40,747 nucleotides of DNA from Acidovorax sp. Lineage in GTDB: Bacteria; Pseudomonadota; Gammaproteobacteria; Burkholderiales; Burkholderiaceae_C. The notes under the pieces are model-generated. The model searched no databases and was not told the origin of the DNA. It saw only the letters and a program-made list of their open reading frames with translations. The stretch is from contig NZ_JADHVT010000030.1 of NCBI RefSeq assembly GCF_016783915.1, positions 1-40,747 of the forward strand, in the 5' to 3' direction. A program made the translations under genes and the position numbers. This document shows, piece after piece, positions 17,861 through 25,787 of this stretch; within the stretch, counting starts at the first letter, position 1; each line of letters begins with the position of its first letter.

Positions 17861-18062
17861 GACCAAAAAGGCGCTGTGAAGCTGCTCACGCGCTCATGCC
17901 CTGTTCCCTGATGGGGTGTGGGTGCTGCAGCAAACGCTGTTGCTGCTTTGCCCGCGGTGTTTTCACCGGTTGACCAGCCGCTGGGCGGCGCATATTCTGG
18001 GTGGCGCGGGGCACCCTTGCCCCCACCCACAAAAGCCCAGCCGCCCCACGCCCCAGACCTCC

Positions 18063-19145
18063 ATGCACAAAGAATTCCACCACGACGCCGTGCGCCGCCT
18101 GCAGGCGCTGATCGAACGCGAAACCGGCAAGCCCCTGGGCGAGGCGGCGCAGGCCGAGATGGCCGACATCCTGCACGGCATGGAGAACCCCGAAGGTGCT
18201 GCCGCCGACGGCCTGGCCGTGGCGCCGCGTGAGGTCACGATCCTGCTGGCCGACCTGCGCGGGTTCACCGCGCTGTCGGGCTCGCAGCCGGCGTCGGTGG
18301 TCATTGCGGCGCTCAACCGCTGCCTGGCACGGCTGTCCGAAGTGGTGTTCAAGTACCAGGGCACGATCGACAAGTTCATGGGCGACTCGATCATGGTGCT
18401 GTTTGGCGCCCCGGTGGCCCGCGACGACGACGTGGACCGCGCGCTGCTGTGTGCGGTGGAGATGCAGATCGCCATGCGCGAGCTGAACCTGGCACACCTG
18501 ACGGAGCGGTTGCCCGAGGTGTTTCTGGGCATCGGCGTGAACACGGGCACTGTGATGGCCGGGCGTTTTGGCTCGGATGTGTATTCCGAATACACGGTGA
18601 TCGGCGAGGCCGTGAACCTGGCGTCGCGCATTGAGGCGCTGAGCCTGCGGGGCCAGGTGCTTATCAGCGACTCCACGTACCAGCGCTGCTGGGGGTTGGT
18701 GTCGGCGTCTGCGCCCATGCAGGTGTTCGTCAAGGGGCGCACGCAGCCCGTCAGCCTGCGTGAGCTGATCGCCATCCCCTCGCACAAGCTCAAGGTGCCC
18801 CGCCAGGAGTTCCGTCGCAGCCACCGCGTGGACGCGCGCCTGCCCTGCCTGTGCCAGCGCATGCAGGACAAGATCGTGGTGCCACACATCGTGCACGGCG
18901 CCATCCGCGACATTGGCTACCACGGCCTGCTGGTGGAGCTGATCGAGCCGCTGGAACCCCACAGCGAGATCAAGCTGGAGTTTGAGCTGCCGCTGGTGGA
19001 CTACCGCGTGGCCGATGTGTACGCCCGGGTCGTCACCCTCAAGCAGGAGGGCGATGAATGGGTGGCCGGGCTGGAGTTCACCTCCATCAGCGCCGAATGC
19101 CGCGCCAAGGTGCAGATGTTTGTGCAGCTGCTGGTGGCGCACTGA
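18063..19145 (+). CDS. Class III adenylate/guanylate cyclase fused to a PilZ domain
   Basis: This 360-residue cytoplasmic protein has a catalytic cyclase homology domain at about 55-235. The metal-binding Asp residues are D64 (LLADLRGFTAL) and D108 (DKFMGDSI). K104, N185 and R189 (EAVNLASRIE) complete the active site, so it should be active. The T in EYTVIGEAVN fits ATP rather than GTP. The C-terminal PilZ-like domain (about 245-350) has the RxxxR motif at R251-R255 (RRSHR). The second motif reads DIGYHG where DxSxxG is normal, so the Ser is replaced by Gly. If the domain still binds c-di-GMP, the protein would couple c-di-GMP to cAMP; if not, the domain is structural. Only the ATG at 18063 fits the domain start. 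It is convergent with a HAD hydrolase. Confidence 0.88.
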   Translation: MHKEFHHDAVRRLQALIERETGKPLGEAAQAEMADILHGMENPEGAAADGLAVAPREVTILLADLRGFTALSGSQPASVVIAALNRCLARLSEVVFKYQGTIDKFMGDSIMVLFGAPVARDDDVDRALLCAVEMQIAMRELNLAHLTERLPEVFLGIGVNTGTVMAGRFGSDVYSEYTVIGEAVNLASRIEALSLRGQVLISDSTYQRCWGLVSASAPMQVFVKGRTQPVSLRELIAIPSHKLKVPRQEFRRSHRVDARLPCLCQRMQDKIVVPHIVHGAIRDIGYHGLLVELIEPLEPHSEIKLEFELPLVDYRVADVYARVVTLKQEGDEWVAGLEFTSISAECRAKVQMFVQLLVAH

Positions 19146-19164
19146 CGCACACACCGCTGGCCGT

Positions 19165-19911
19165 TCAGCATCCCAGCAGGCTGGCGAGATCGGTCAGGTT
19201 CTTGGCATGCAGGTCATTGCCCGGCTGCGGCGACACATCCTTGGGCTGTGCCACGCCAAACTCGTGTGGCCGTTCGATGTACGCCGTGCGCAGGCCACAG
19301 CCCCGCGCAGCGGCCAGGTCGTCGTGGTGCGCTGCCACCAGCGCCACCTGCTGTGGCGGCAGGTCAAACACCCGCGCCACGCCCAGGTAGGTGTCGGGAT
19401 GGGGCTTGTAGGCCTTGAACACCTCGGCGCTCAGCACACAGTCCCAGGGCAACCCAGCGCGCTTGGCCATGTTGGTCAGCAAGCCGATGTTGCCGTTCGA
19501 TAGCGTGGTGATGGTGTAGCGCTGCTTGAGCCGCGTCAGCCCCTGCACGCTGTCGGGCCAGGCATGGAGCCGGTGCCACGCGCGGTTGAGGTGCTGGCGC
19601 TCGGCCTCACCCAGGTGTGCCAGCCCAAAGCGCGGAAGGATCTCGTCCAGGATCTGCCGGTGCAGGGCATCGATCAGCGTCCAGCCCTGTTCGCCGCGCA
19701 TCACCCGCGCCATGGCGGGCTGGTAGCCCGCGCGCCACGCCAGTGCAAATGCATCCGCATCCACCTGGGGATAGAGTGCCCGCACCTCGCGCGCAATGCT
19801 GCCGTGCCAGTCCACCACGGTGCCAAAGATGTCGAAGGCCAGCACCTGCGCCTGGGCCAAGGGATGGTCGGCAGGCAGGGCAGTGGGGTTTGCGGATGGG
19901 AGGGTGTTCAT
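19165..19911 (-). CDS. HAD-superfamily hydrolase, haloacid dehalogenase type II
   Basis: This protein of 248 residues opens with the nucleophile motif AFDIFGTVVDWHGSI, whose FDxFGTvvDW pattern marks the L-2-haloacid dehalogenase subfamily. Motif II is TLSNGN. Motif III with the Lys is KAYKPHPDTY, and the terminal acidic motif is AAHHDDLAAA. The lid region (ALYPQVDADAFALAWRAGY...) is that of the type II enzymes. It converts (S)-2-haloacids to (R)-2-hydroxyacids if the annotation holds, but many members have other small acid or phosphate substrates. The start at 19911 is chosen over one 39 bases upstream that adds an Arg-rich stretch. Confidence 0.85.
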   Translation of the reverse strand: MNTLPSANPTALPADHPLAQAQVLAFDIFGTVVDWHGSIAREVRALYPQVDADAFALAWRAGYQPAMARVMRGEQGWTLIDALHRQILDEILPRFGLAHLGEAERQHLNRAWHRLHAWPDSVQGLTRLKQRYTITTLSNGNIGLLTNMAKRAGLPWDCVLSAEVFKAYKPHPDTYLGVARVFDLPPQQVALVAAHHDDLAAARGCGLRTAYIERPHEFGVAQPKDVSPQPGNDLHAKNLTDLASLLGC

Positions 19912-20085
19912 GCGCCCATCGTAGAGGCGGCGGCAAGCCCTCGTCCCCACTGCGGCATTGCCGCCACACTGCGCACAAAGGGCTGGAGTGCTGCCCGCAG
20001 CTTGCGCTACATTGGCTGCGGGCTGGCCTTTCTGTCAGCCACGTCGCTCGGACGGTTCCGGGCGCTTACGTGAAAGTCACACCGC

Positions 20086-21300
20086 ATGTCTGCATCGCAG
20101 GGCAAGCGCCGTTTTGCGCGCATCGATCGCCTCCCTCCCTACGTCTTCAACATCACGGCCGAGCTCAAGCTCGCCGCCCGCCGCCGGGGCGAAGACATCA
20201 TCGACATGAGCATGGGCAACCCCGACGGGGCCACACCACCGCACATCGTCGCCAAACTCACCGAAGTGGCCCAGCGGCCGGACACCCATGGCTACAGCGC
20301 CAGCAAAGGCATCCCGCGCCTGCGCCGCGCCATCAGCCACTGGTACAAAGACCGCTACGCGGTGGACATCAACCCCGACACCGAGGCCATCGTCACCATC
20401 GGCTCCAAGGAAGGCCTGGCCCATCTGATGCTGGCCACGCTGGACCGGGGCGACACCGTGCTGGTGCCTGACCCGAGCTACCCCATCCACATCTACGGTG
20501 CGGTGATTGCCGGTGCCGACATCCGCAGCGTGCCCGTGGCGCCCGATGTGGACTTCTTCGCAGAGCTGGAAAAGGCCATCCGTGGCAGCTACCCCAAGCC
20601 CAAGATGATGATCTTTGGCTTCCCCAGCAACCCCACCGCGCAGTGTGTGGACCTCTCGTTCTTCGAGCGCGTGATCGCCCTTGCCAAGAAGCACGACATC
20701 CTGGTGGTGCACGACCTGGCCTATGCCGACATCGTGTACGACGGCTACCGCGCGCCCAGCATCATGGAAGTGCCCGGCGCCAAGGACGTGGCGGTGGAGT
20801 TTTTCACCCTGAGCAAAAGCTACAACATGGCTGGCTGGCGCGTGGGCTTCATGGTGGGCAACCCCGACCTGGTGGCCGCGCTGGCCCGCATCAAGAGCTA
20901 CCACGACTACGGCACCTTCACCCCCCTGCAGGTAGCCGCCATCGCTGCCCTGGAGGGCGACCAGCAGTGCGTGAAAGACATCGCCGCCCAGTACCAGCGC
21001 CGCCGCGACGTGCTCTACAAGGGCCTCACCGAAGCGGGCTGGGCCGTGGACTGCCCCAAGGCCAGCATGTACATCTGGGCCCGCATCCCCGAGCCGTATC
21101 GCGCGCTGGGCTCGCTGGAGTTTGCGCGGCAGCTGCTGGACAAGGCCAAGGTGTGCGTGTCGCCCGGCATTGGCTTTGGCGACCAGGGGGATGAATATGT
21201 GCGCTTTGCGCTGATCGAGAACGAGGCGCGGATTCGGCAGGCGGTGCGGGGGATTCGGGGGATGTTTAAGGGCGATGGCATCCTTCCGGTGCCAATCTAA
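20086..21300 (+). CDS. alaC: Alanine-synthesising aminotransferase AlaC (class I/II, PLP)
   Basis: This 404-residue cytoplasmic transaminase makes alanine from pyruvate and glutamate. The N-terminus [19 protein letters not shown] is typical of AlaC/YfdZ. The PLP-binding Lys is in [15 protein letters not shown]. Further residues include NP in [11 protein letters not shown] and Y in [10 protein letters not shown], and the carboxylate-binding Arg in [17 protein letters not shown]. In many betaproteobacteria this gene leads an alaC-hom-thrC group; here an AT-richer HEPN gene follows on the opposite strand, and hom and thrC are absent from the window. The last residues (GDGILPVPI) lie at that junction and may have been altered by it. 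Confidence 0.92.
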   Translation: MSASQGKRRFARIDRLPPYVFNITAELKLAARRRGEDIIDMSMGNPDGATPPHIVAKLTEVAQRPDTHGYSASKGIPRLRRAISHWYKDRYAVDINPDTEAIVTIGSKEGLAHLMLATLDRGDTVLVPDPSYPIHIYGAVIAGADIRSVPVAPDVDFFAELEKAIRGSYPKPKMMIFGFPSNPTAQCVDLSFFERVIALAKKHDILVVHDLAYADIVYDGYRAPSIMEVPGAKDVAVEFFTLSKSYNMAGWRVGFMVGNPDLVAALARIKSYHDYGTFTPLQVAAIAALEGDQQCVKDIAAQYQRRRDVLYKGLTEAGWAVDCPKASMYIWARIPEPYRALGSLEFARQLLDKAKVCVSPGIGFGDQGDEYVRFALIENEARIRQAVRGIRGMFKGDGILPVPI

Positions 21301-21331
21301 ACAAGCAACTGTTGGCGAGAGATGCAGACAG

Positions 21332-21360
21332 AAAAAAGAATGCCCATTGGGTCGCTTTTT
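21332..21360. terminator. Candidate bidirectional terminator between alaC and the HEPN gene
   Basis: An A-run (AAAAAAG) and a T-run (CTTTTT) flank a GCCCATTGGGT core, giving an imperfect stem with a 3-base loop. It lies 31 bases after the alaC stop and about 80 bases after the HEPN gene stop, as expected for a shared terminator of two convergent genes. The middle of the stem has mismatches. Confidence 0.45.
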
Positions 21361-21437
21361 ACCAAGCCGGTGGTGGGTGTGAGCCCAGCCAAATGCTCGC
21401 GACTGCCATGTCACATCTTAGAAGTGAGTGCCTCTCG

Positions 21438-22319
21438 TCAACTCCCGAATAGAAGCAACTCAAGATCTTCTCTGGCCGGTACTTTTTCTTCGTAAACCAT
21501 CTTGATAAGAACCCTCCTCAGAATTTCCAAGGAGTTAAGAAGATCATTGGCAGTGTGCTTGGGGGCTCCATGAGCTGCGGCTGACCGAGCATCGTAGAGT
21601 TTCATCGCTCGCTTGTGCTCAGCGATCCGAGGCGGTCCTGGTGGGTGAAGGTATGCGGCGATCATCGCTGACACTCGAAAGCGTAGTTCGCTTGTGGACG
21701 AGGTGAAGAGAGCCTCAAGAGCCGCCCACACCGAAACCAAACCAAGTGCGGAGCTGTGAATGAGCTGGACTTGAGCAATGGCATCAAGTCCCAGGCTAAA
21801 CGCGGCGCTTTGTTGTGTCAGATCAAGTGCGGTTTCCCAGTGCTTCTTGATCCAGTTCAAATCTTCCTTCGTGTCGCGTTCAGTTGCTGGATGAAGTTGG
21901 AAATACCATGGCTGAACTTCCACTGCATTCGCTACGTGTACACGAGAAACAGTCCCTGCTATCTTTTCTGGAGGCTCAGCGGACATCATCGTTAGGCGGA
22001 TGCGTGGATCAACCCACATTCGCATAAGCGCAGTGAGTCGCATCGCGACTTCCGAGGAGTTCATGCCCTGGCGCCTGTACGTCGAGGGAATATGAAGGAC
22101 AACATCGGAGTCAAACCCAAATCCATCGCCTGTTGCAGCCCAAGGACCTGGATGAGGCTGGTTCGGTTTCTCCGGCCGCTTGACCGCAAGCATGGTATGG
22201 GACATCACATGCGCGTAGGAGCGAGAGAGTGTGATTCCGTGCCCTAACTCAAAAGGCTCCTCACCAACAGCAATGGACGTCAAACAGCAGTACAGAGGGT
22301 GGGAATTTAGCTTTTCCAT
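21438..22319 (-). CDS. Hypothetical protein with Apea-like HEPN domain
   Basis: I do not recognise a named family for this 293-residue protein as a whole. The C-terminal ~110 residues look like an Apea-type HEPN domain. A helix SALGLVSVWAALEALF, with a conserved-type Glu (E202), is followed by FRVSAMIAAYL. Then comes LYDARSAAAHG with the R-x4-H signature (R245, H250) of HEPN ribonucleases, and a final helix LLNSLEILRRVLIKMV. The N-terminal ~190 residues are mixed alpha/beta with no motif I can name. There are no membrane segments. Base composition differs from its neighbours (28 G/C of 60 in 21841-21900 against 40 of 60 in 20881-20940), so it was probably acquired. Such genes often belong to defence or toxin-like functions, but no partner gene is present here. 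Confidence 0.7.
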   Translation of the reverse strand: MEKLNSHPLYCCLTSIAVGEEPFELGHGITLSRSYAHVMSHTMLAVKRPEKPNQPHPGPWAATGDGFGFDSDVVLHIPSTYRRQGMNSSEVAMRLTALMRMWVDPRIRLTMMSAEPPEKIAGTVSRVHVANAVEVQPWYFQLHPATERDTKEDLNWIKKHWETALDLTQQSAAFSLGLDAIAQVQLIHSSALGLVSVWAALEALFTSSTSELRFRVSAMIAAYLHPPGPPRIAEHKRAMKLYDARSAAAHGAPKHTANDLLNSLEILRRVLIKMVYEEKVPAREDLELLLFGS

Positions 22320-22418
22320 ACCATATTCTGATCCTCAGAGTACGCAACCTGCTGTCTTCTACTAAGGCGAGCTAAACAAATAGTGACCTATGTGAGTCAT
22401 TAGTAAGAGTTGACTTCG

Positions 22419-22434
22419 ATACCTTTTAAGGTAT
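22419..22434. promoter_or_regulatory. AT-rich dyad near the ureD 3' end
   Basis: ATACCTT at 22419-22425 and AAGGTAT at 22428-22434 form a perfect 7-base dyad. It is 14 bases beyond the ureD stop and about 100 bases upstream of the HEPN gene start. It could be an operator for the HEPN gene or a weak terminator of ureD; no T-run follows, so the second is less likely. Confidence 0.3.
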
Positions 22435-22447
22435 TGAACCCGGCGCC

Positions 22448-23284
22448 CTACATCGCCCAAATCCTAGGCGCCTCCCCCTCCAGTCCCCACAACACCTCCC
22501 GCCACGCCACGCGCACGGCCTTGAGCAGTTTCATCGCAGGCTCCACCTGCGGCGCCAACACGCGCACCACCACCATGCGATCGTTGGGGCTGGTGGCGCC
22601 AGCGGTGGACTTGACCTGGGGGTGCTGATCCATCACTGCACGGGCCGCGTCCAAGGCCGCGTCGCGGCGGGTGCGGTCCAGTGGCGTGCCTGCGGCAAGG
22701 AACATGCTGGCCATGCAACGGTGGCCCGCTAAACCCAAGGGGCTACTCAGCAGCCGGTCATCGGCGGCGTCGATCACGCCGCGCTCCAGCCACAGGCCGG
22801 GCACTTCCAGGTGCTGTGTGAAGCGGCCTTGTTCAAACGGCTGGCCCGCGTGCGGCAGGCCCAGCGCGGTCACGTCCCAGGCGATGCACTCGGCGCCGGG
22901 GGCGAGGTTCAGCGTGAGGTGGTTTTCAGCGTGGCAGGCGCTGTAGCACAGGGCTTCCAGCGGCAGCCATTCCAGGCGCGCGCCCTCGGCCAGGGTGAGG
23001 TGGCTGCGTTGCGGCGCCAGCGGGCCGGTGGAGCGGTAGAAGCGCGTGGCGCCGGGCGTGGTGACCAGGCCGTGGGCGCCGGGGCCCACGGTGGCGGTGA
23101 TGTCCAGCGTGTCGCCGCCCACCAGGCCACCGGGGGGGTGCACCAGCACGTTGTGGCAGATGGCGTCGCCCTCGGGGTACAGGCTTTGCAGGATGCGCAG
23201 CGGCCCGTTGTGCTCGTAGCGGGCTACCGTGCGGGCGTTGTGTTCTGCCGTGTAGTCGAGCTGAAGGCGGGCGTGCCAGGGCAT
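22448..23284 (-). CDS. ureD: Urease accessory protein UreD (UreH)
   Basis: This urease maturation chaperone (278 residues) joins UreF and UreG on apo-urease to deliver nickel. Family blocks are clear: GPLRILQSLYPEG, VHPPGGLVGGD, GAHGLVTTPGATRFYRS, ARLEWLPLEALCYS and the C-terminal end APRIWAM. Both ends are intact. Normally ureD is followed at once by ureA, ureB, ureC and then ureE, ureF and ureG. Here none of these is present: downstream lies the AT-rich HEPN stretch and then alaC in the opposite direction. Upstream, in the same direction, is an FAD oxidase. It needs urease genes elsewhere in the genome to be useful. Confidence 0.95.
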   Translation of the reverse strand: MPWHARLQLDYTAEHNARTVARYEHNGPLRILQSLYPEGDAICHNVLVHPPGGLVGGDTLDITATVGPGAHGLVTTPGATRFYRSTGPLAPQRSHLTLAEGARLEWLPLEALCYSACHAENHLTLNLAPGAECIAWDVTALGLPHAGQPFEQGRFTQHLEVPGLWLERGVIDAADDRLLSSPLGLAGHRCMASMFLAAGTPLDRTRRDAALDAARAVMDQHPQVKSTAGATSPNDRMVVVRVLAPQVEPAMKLLKAVRVAWREVLWGLEGEAPRIWAM

Positions 23285-23295
23285 GTTTCGGTGGT

Positions 23296-23347
23296 TTGCT
23301 ACTAAATGAGTAGCTGATTATGCCCTGCAGGTAAGCGGTAGAGGCCC
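23296..23347 (-). repeat. Interspersed palindromic repeat, family 1, copy F
   Basis: A 52-base copy between the FAD oxidase and ureD. It reads TGCTACTAAATGAGTAGC, then GATTATGCCC, then GGTAAGCGGTAGAGGCCC. It aligns in the same orientation with 13913-13974. The first block is a hairpin (GCTAC with GTAGC). Confidence 0.7.
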
Positions 23348-23376
23348 GTGGGTGCGACACGCGCCACCCGTTTTCT

Positions 23377-24765
23377 CTACGCTGTTTGGCGTACAGGTGT
23401 CTGCACGGGGGCTGTGGGTTCGGCCGTGTACCAGCTGCGCAGCTTGCCCGGGTTGAGCAGGCCCTGGGGGTCAAAGCGGCGCTTCATGCCCACCACGGCC
23501 GGGTCCAGGTTGTTCTGCTTGCCGTCTTCCACGATGTACACATGTGGGTTGTTGATCTGCACGCCGTGGTCGCGGTAGATCTGCATGATCTGGTTCAGGC
23601 GCTCTTCGGTGGTGTAGCGGATGATCTGCAGGCCGCTGCAGTTGAAGGCGCCTTCCTTGGTGCGCAAGAACTCCAGGTGCATCATCACCTCGCCCTTCAG
23701 CGCGGCCTCCAGCGCCTTCACCTGCTTGAGGCGGTGCATGGGGTTGAAGCCGCTCTGGATGTAGGTCAGGCCCTTGTCCACCTTGAGGGCGTGCAGGGTG
23801 GTGTGGTTCCAGGTGTATTCGAGCAGCGTCTTGTGGCTGCTGGCCACTTCGTCGGCCGTCTTGCGGTAGGTGACCTGGCCGCCGTGCTGCGCCACCATGT
23901 CGCGCATGCCGGCCTCGGAGTGCGGGGCTACCAGCAGCAGCACCGCGTGCTGGTCGGCAGGCAGGTGCTCTGCCAGACTGGTGAAGTACTGCGGGATGGG
24001 TGCAGCCAGAAAACACACCTCTTTTTTCTCCAGCCCGGGGGCGCTGCCAAAGCGGTCGGCAAACTCCAGCGCGGCGTCAAACTGCGCGAAGGTGGCGATG
24101 CATTCGGTCCACTCCACGGCAGGGGTCAGGGCCACTTCCAGCTCCAGAACGATGCCGTTGGTGCCGTAGGTGTGGTGCAGCAGCATGGCCTCGGGGCCGC
24201 GCAACTCGATGACCTGTGGCTCAGGCTCCACCGTCATCGCTCGCACGGCCAGCACGTTGCCGGGCGCGGCCAGCGGGCCGTGGTTGATGGAGCCTGCGCC
24301 CCCAAAGCCGCCGCCAAACAGCCCGCCCAGCGTGGCGCTGCGGTAGGTGCTGGGCAGCCAGCGCAGCTCTTGCCCGTGCGGCTTGGCCTGTGCGTCAAAG
24401 TCTGCCAGCCGGATGCCCGACTGCGCGCGGCCCACACCGCCGCGCACCCAGCCAAAGGCGTTGTAGCCCGACAGATCCAGGATCACGCCGCCGTGCAGTG
24501 GCGTGCTCTGGCCATAGTTGCCGGTGCCGCTGCCGCGCACGGTGAGGGCGATGCCCGCGCTGGCGCAGGCGGCCACTACCTGCCGGATTTCTGCTTCGGT
24601 GCGCGGGCGCACGGCGATGTCGCCGCGCTTGCCCGCCAGGTCGCGTTTGAGCACGGGGCTGAACCAGGCAAAGTCCTGCGAGAGGCGGCCCACGCGCAGC
24701 GGGTCGGCGATCCAGTCGAGGTCGGGCAGCAGGTCGGGCAGTTGATGGGCGGTGGTCGCGGTCAT
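23377..24765 (-). CDS. FAD-binding oxidase (PCMH/VAO type)
   Basis: This protein of 462 residues has an N-terminal FAD-binding PCMH domain. The pyrophosphate loop reads VRGSGTGNYGQSTPLHGG, the adenine region LRWLPSTYRSATLGGLFGGGFGG, and then SINHGPLAAPGNVL. The His that would anchor FAD covalently in the RGHG-type loop is Ser here, so FAD is probably non-covalent. The C-terminal half is a substrate cap (NHTTLHALKVDKGLTYIQSGF, then FDPQGLLNPGKL). There is no signal peptide. The start at 24765 has AGGAG upstream (CTCAGGAGATACGAC); the longer open frame upstream is Arg/Pro-rich spacer. The gene lies between the ABC permease and ureD on the same strand and probably oxidises a pathway intermediate. 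The substrate is unknown. Confidence 0.82.
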   Translation of the reverse strand: MTATTAHQLPDLLPDLDWIADPLRVGRLSQDFAWFSPVLKRDLAGKRGDIAVRPRTEAEIRQVVAACASAGIALTVRGSGTGNYGQSTPLHGGVILDLSGYNAFGWVRGGVGRAQSGIRLADFDAQAKPHGQELRWLPSTYRSATLGGLFGGGFGGAGSINHGPLAAPGNVLAVRAMTVEPEPQVIELRGPEAMLLHHTYGTNGIVLELEVALTPAVEWTECIATFAQFDAALEFADRFGSAPGLEKKEVCFLAAPIPQYFTSLAEHLPADQHAVLLLVAPHSEAGMRDMVAQHGGQVTYRKTADEVASSHKTLLEYTWNHTTLHALKVDKGLTYIQSGFNPMHRLKQVKALEAALKGEVMMHLEFLRTKEGAFNCSGLQIIRYTTEERLNQIMQIYRDHGVQINNPHVYIVEDGKQNNLDPAVVGMKRRFDPQGLLNPGKLRSWYTAEPTAPVQTPVRQTA

Positions 24766-24866
24766 GTCGTATCTCCTGAGGGCCGATGGGGCCGTTTTTG
24801 GGCGAAAGGGGGCCTGCACCGCGCAACCCGATGGTTGTGCGCGGTGTGGTGTCGGAAGTGTTGGGT

Positions 24867-25787
24867 TCAGTCCTGCGAGTTTTCGGAGGCGTGCCAGCCG
24901 CCGAGTGCTATGCGCGTGAGCCACGCCATCAGCACGAAGAGCGCGACGCCGGTGAGCGATATCAGCAGCAGTGCAGCAAACATGCGGGGGATGTTGAGCT
25001 GAAAGCCCGCCTGCAATATTTGGTATGCCAGCCCCGCACCCTGACCCCCGGTGCCCGCCACAAACTCAGCCACCACAGCGCCGATGAGAGCCAGGCCGCT
25101 GGAAATGCGCAGCCCGCCAAAGAAGTAGGGCAGCGCGCTCGGGATGCGCAGACGCAGCAGCGTCTGCAGCCGCGTGGCGCGGTTGAGCTGGAAGTAGCTT
25201 TGCAGGTCAGGCTCCACACTGCGCAAACCCAGCGTGGTGTTGCTGATGATGGGGAACAGGGCCACCAGTGCGGCGCAGATCACCATCGACGCCGTTGGGT
25301 CCTTCACCCAGATGATGATGAGCGGCGCCACGGCCACGATGGGCGTGACCTGCAGCAGCACGGCGTAGGGGAAGAGTGCGGTCTCGATGCGTTTGCTCTG
25401 AACGAACAGGAACGAGATGAGCACACCCGCCACCGTGGCCACCACAAAGGCCAGCACCGTGATCTTGACGGTGACCCACAGCGAGCCGCCCAGGGCGGCC
25501 CAGTCGGTGAACAGCGTCTTCATCATCAGGATGGGCGAGGGCACCAGGTAGGGTGGCAGCTCCATGGCCGTGACCAGCCCCTGCCACAGCGCGATCAGCA
25601 CCAGGCCGACCAGCACGGGGTAGACCACGCGCTGCACGCGGGGTTGGGCCATGAGCGGCGGGCGTTTGGGTGTGGCCTTGGCGGCAGGTTTGGCAGCGAC
25701 TGCTGCGGGCGCTGAGCGCGGGGCGGCTGCGGGGTGGGCGGTGACCACGGGCGACGCCATCGGTGCGGAAGGGAAGGGGGTGCTCAT
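24867..25787 (-). CDS. ABC transporter permease (SsuC/TauC, NMT1-type system)
   Basis: This inner-membrane permease has 306 residues and about six helices. An unusually long Ala/Pro-rich N-terminal tail (about 45 residues: SPVVTAHPAAAPRSAP...) precedes the first helix (VVYPVLVGLVLIALW). The EAA-like ATPase-contact loop is around LRLRIPSALPYFFGGLRISSGLALIGAVVAEF. It belongs to the taurine/nitrate/pyrimidine-precursor class. Its start overlaps the stop of the ATPase gene (ATGA at 25784-25787), so the pair is translationally coupled. It imports the ligand bound by the protein encoded at 26812-27810. Confidence 0.92.
   Translation of the reverse strand: MSTPFPSAPMASPVVTAHPAAAPRSAPAAVAAKPAAKATPKRPPLMAQPRVQRVVYPVLVGLVLIALWQGLVTAMELPPYLVPSPILMMKTLFTDWAALGGSLWVTVKITVLAFVVATVAGVLISFLFVQSKRIETALFPYAVLLQVTPIVAVAPLIIIWVKDPTASMVICAALVALFPIISNTTLGLRSVEPDLQSYFQLNRATRLQTLLRLRIPSALPYFFGGLRISSGLALIGAVVAEFVAGTGGQGAGLAYQILQAGFQLNIPRMFAALLLISLTGVALFVLMAWLTRIALGGWHASENSQD

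Noticed and set aside
17969-17985. Second RutR-like site upstream of the PilZ cyclase (TTGACCA)
   Set aside because: One half-site only, the right half is absent, and there is no functional link to the cluster.
22419-22445. tRNA fragment (T-arm-like GGTTCAATA on the minus strand) at the island edge, as an attachment site
   Set aside because: The T-arm stems do not pair and no acceptor or anticodon arm can be drawn.
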